A stretch of 64,000 nt of DNA from positions 1 through 64,000 of the forward strand of contig JAPTJF010000069.1 of the NCBI GenBank assembly GCA_029339195.1, read 5' to 3'. A model generated the notes under the pieces. That model worked only from the letters and a program-made list of their open reading frames with translations. It did no database searches and was not told where the DNA came from. Source of the stretch: Micractinium sp. NFX-FRZ. Its lineage: Eukaryota > Chlorophyta > Trebouxiophyceae > Chlorellales > Chlorellaceae. This document shows, in pieces, positions 63,978-64,000 of the stretch (position 1 is the first letter of the stretch; each line of letters starts with the position of its first letter). The position numbers were made by a program, and so were the translations under genes.

Positions 63978-64000
63978 CTGCATCAGATTGCAAGGTAGGC

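Overview
The window looks like nuclear DNA of a GC-rich, intron-dense green alga, most likely a Chlorella- or Micractinium-like trebouxiophyte. The signs are a high GC content, many short GT-AG introns (plus a few GC-AG), plant-type chloroplast proteins (an LPA1-like photosystem II factor, an acyl-lipid thioesterase with a plastid presequence), TGTAA-type poly(A) signals, and plant-specific families such as STAR1/ALS3 and the ABCG24/28 class. No database search was possible. Exon boundaries were placed by eye from splice consensus, reading-frame continuity and known family motifs.

Sixteen genes can be assembled. The left end (1-5.7 kb, +) holds the last exon of one MYND zinc-finger gene and a complete tandem paralogue. 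From 6.4 to 17.8 kb four genes lie on the minus strand: a prolyl-4-hydroxylase-like 2OG-Fe(II) oxygenase, a TenA/THI-4 thiamin-salvage enzyme, and a tandem pair of secreted coiled-coil repeat proteins of unknown function. From 18.8 to 37.1 kb three transporter genes lie on the plus strand. The first two are the ATPase and the permease of a FetA/FetB (STAR1/ALS3) ABC transporter, only 83 bp apart and in bacterial operon order. The third is a 23-exon ABCG half-transporter with a large secreted-type Cys-rich ectodomain. From 38.1 to 49.6 kb (-) follow a transmembrane leucine-rich-repeat protein with no kinase, an OPR-like helical repeat protein whose 5' end is unresolved, and an ALT-type acyl thioesterase. 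The thioesterase is head-to-head with a plus-strand, intronless PSTK gene (selenocysteine synthesis). The right end (52.0-64.0 kb, -) carries an LPA1-like protein, a TPMT/HOL-type methyltransferase, and most of a Sec39/NBAS (MIP2) vesicle-tethering protein whose 5' end lies beyond the window.

Three patterns go beyond the gene list. (1) Small tandem duplications repeatedly include or abut an exon edge with its splice site: three copies of an exon start in the ALS3-like gene, two in the ABCG gene, a 47-bp acceptor duplication in the thioesterase gene, and a donor-anchored minisatellite in the STAR1-like gene. (2) A short (~60 bp) interspersed element recurs at least six times, in introns and one 3' flank. 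It has a CGCAA/TTGCG hairpin, an ACTGTAAGCCC core and an (AAGC)n tail. (3) The STAR1/ALS3 pair is laid out like a eukaryotic bicistron.
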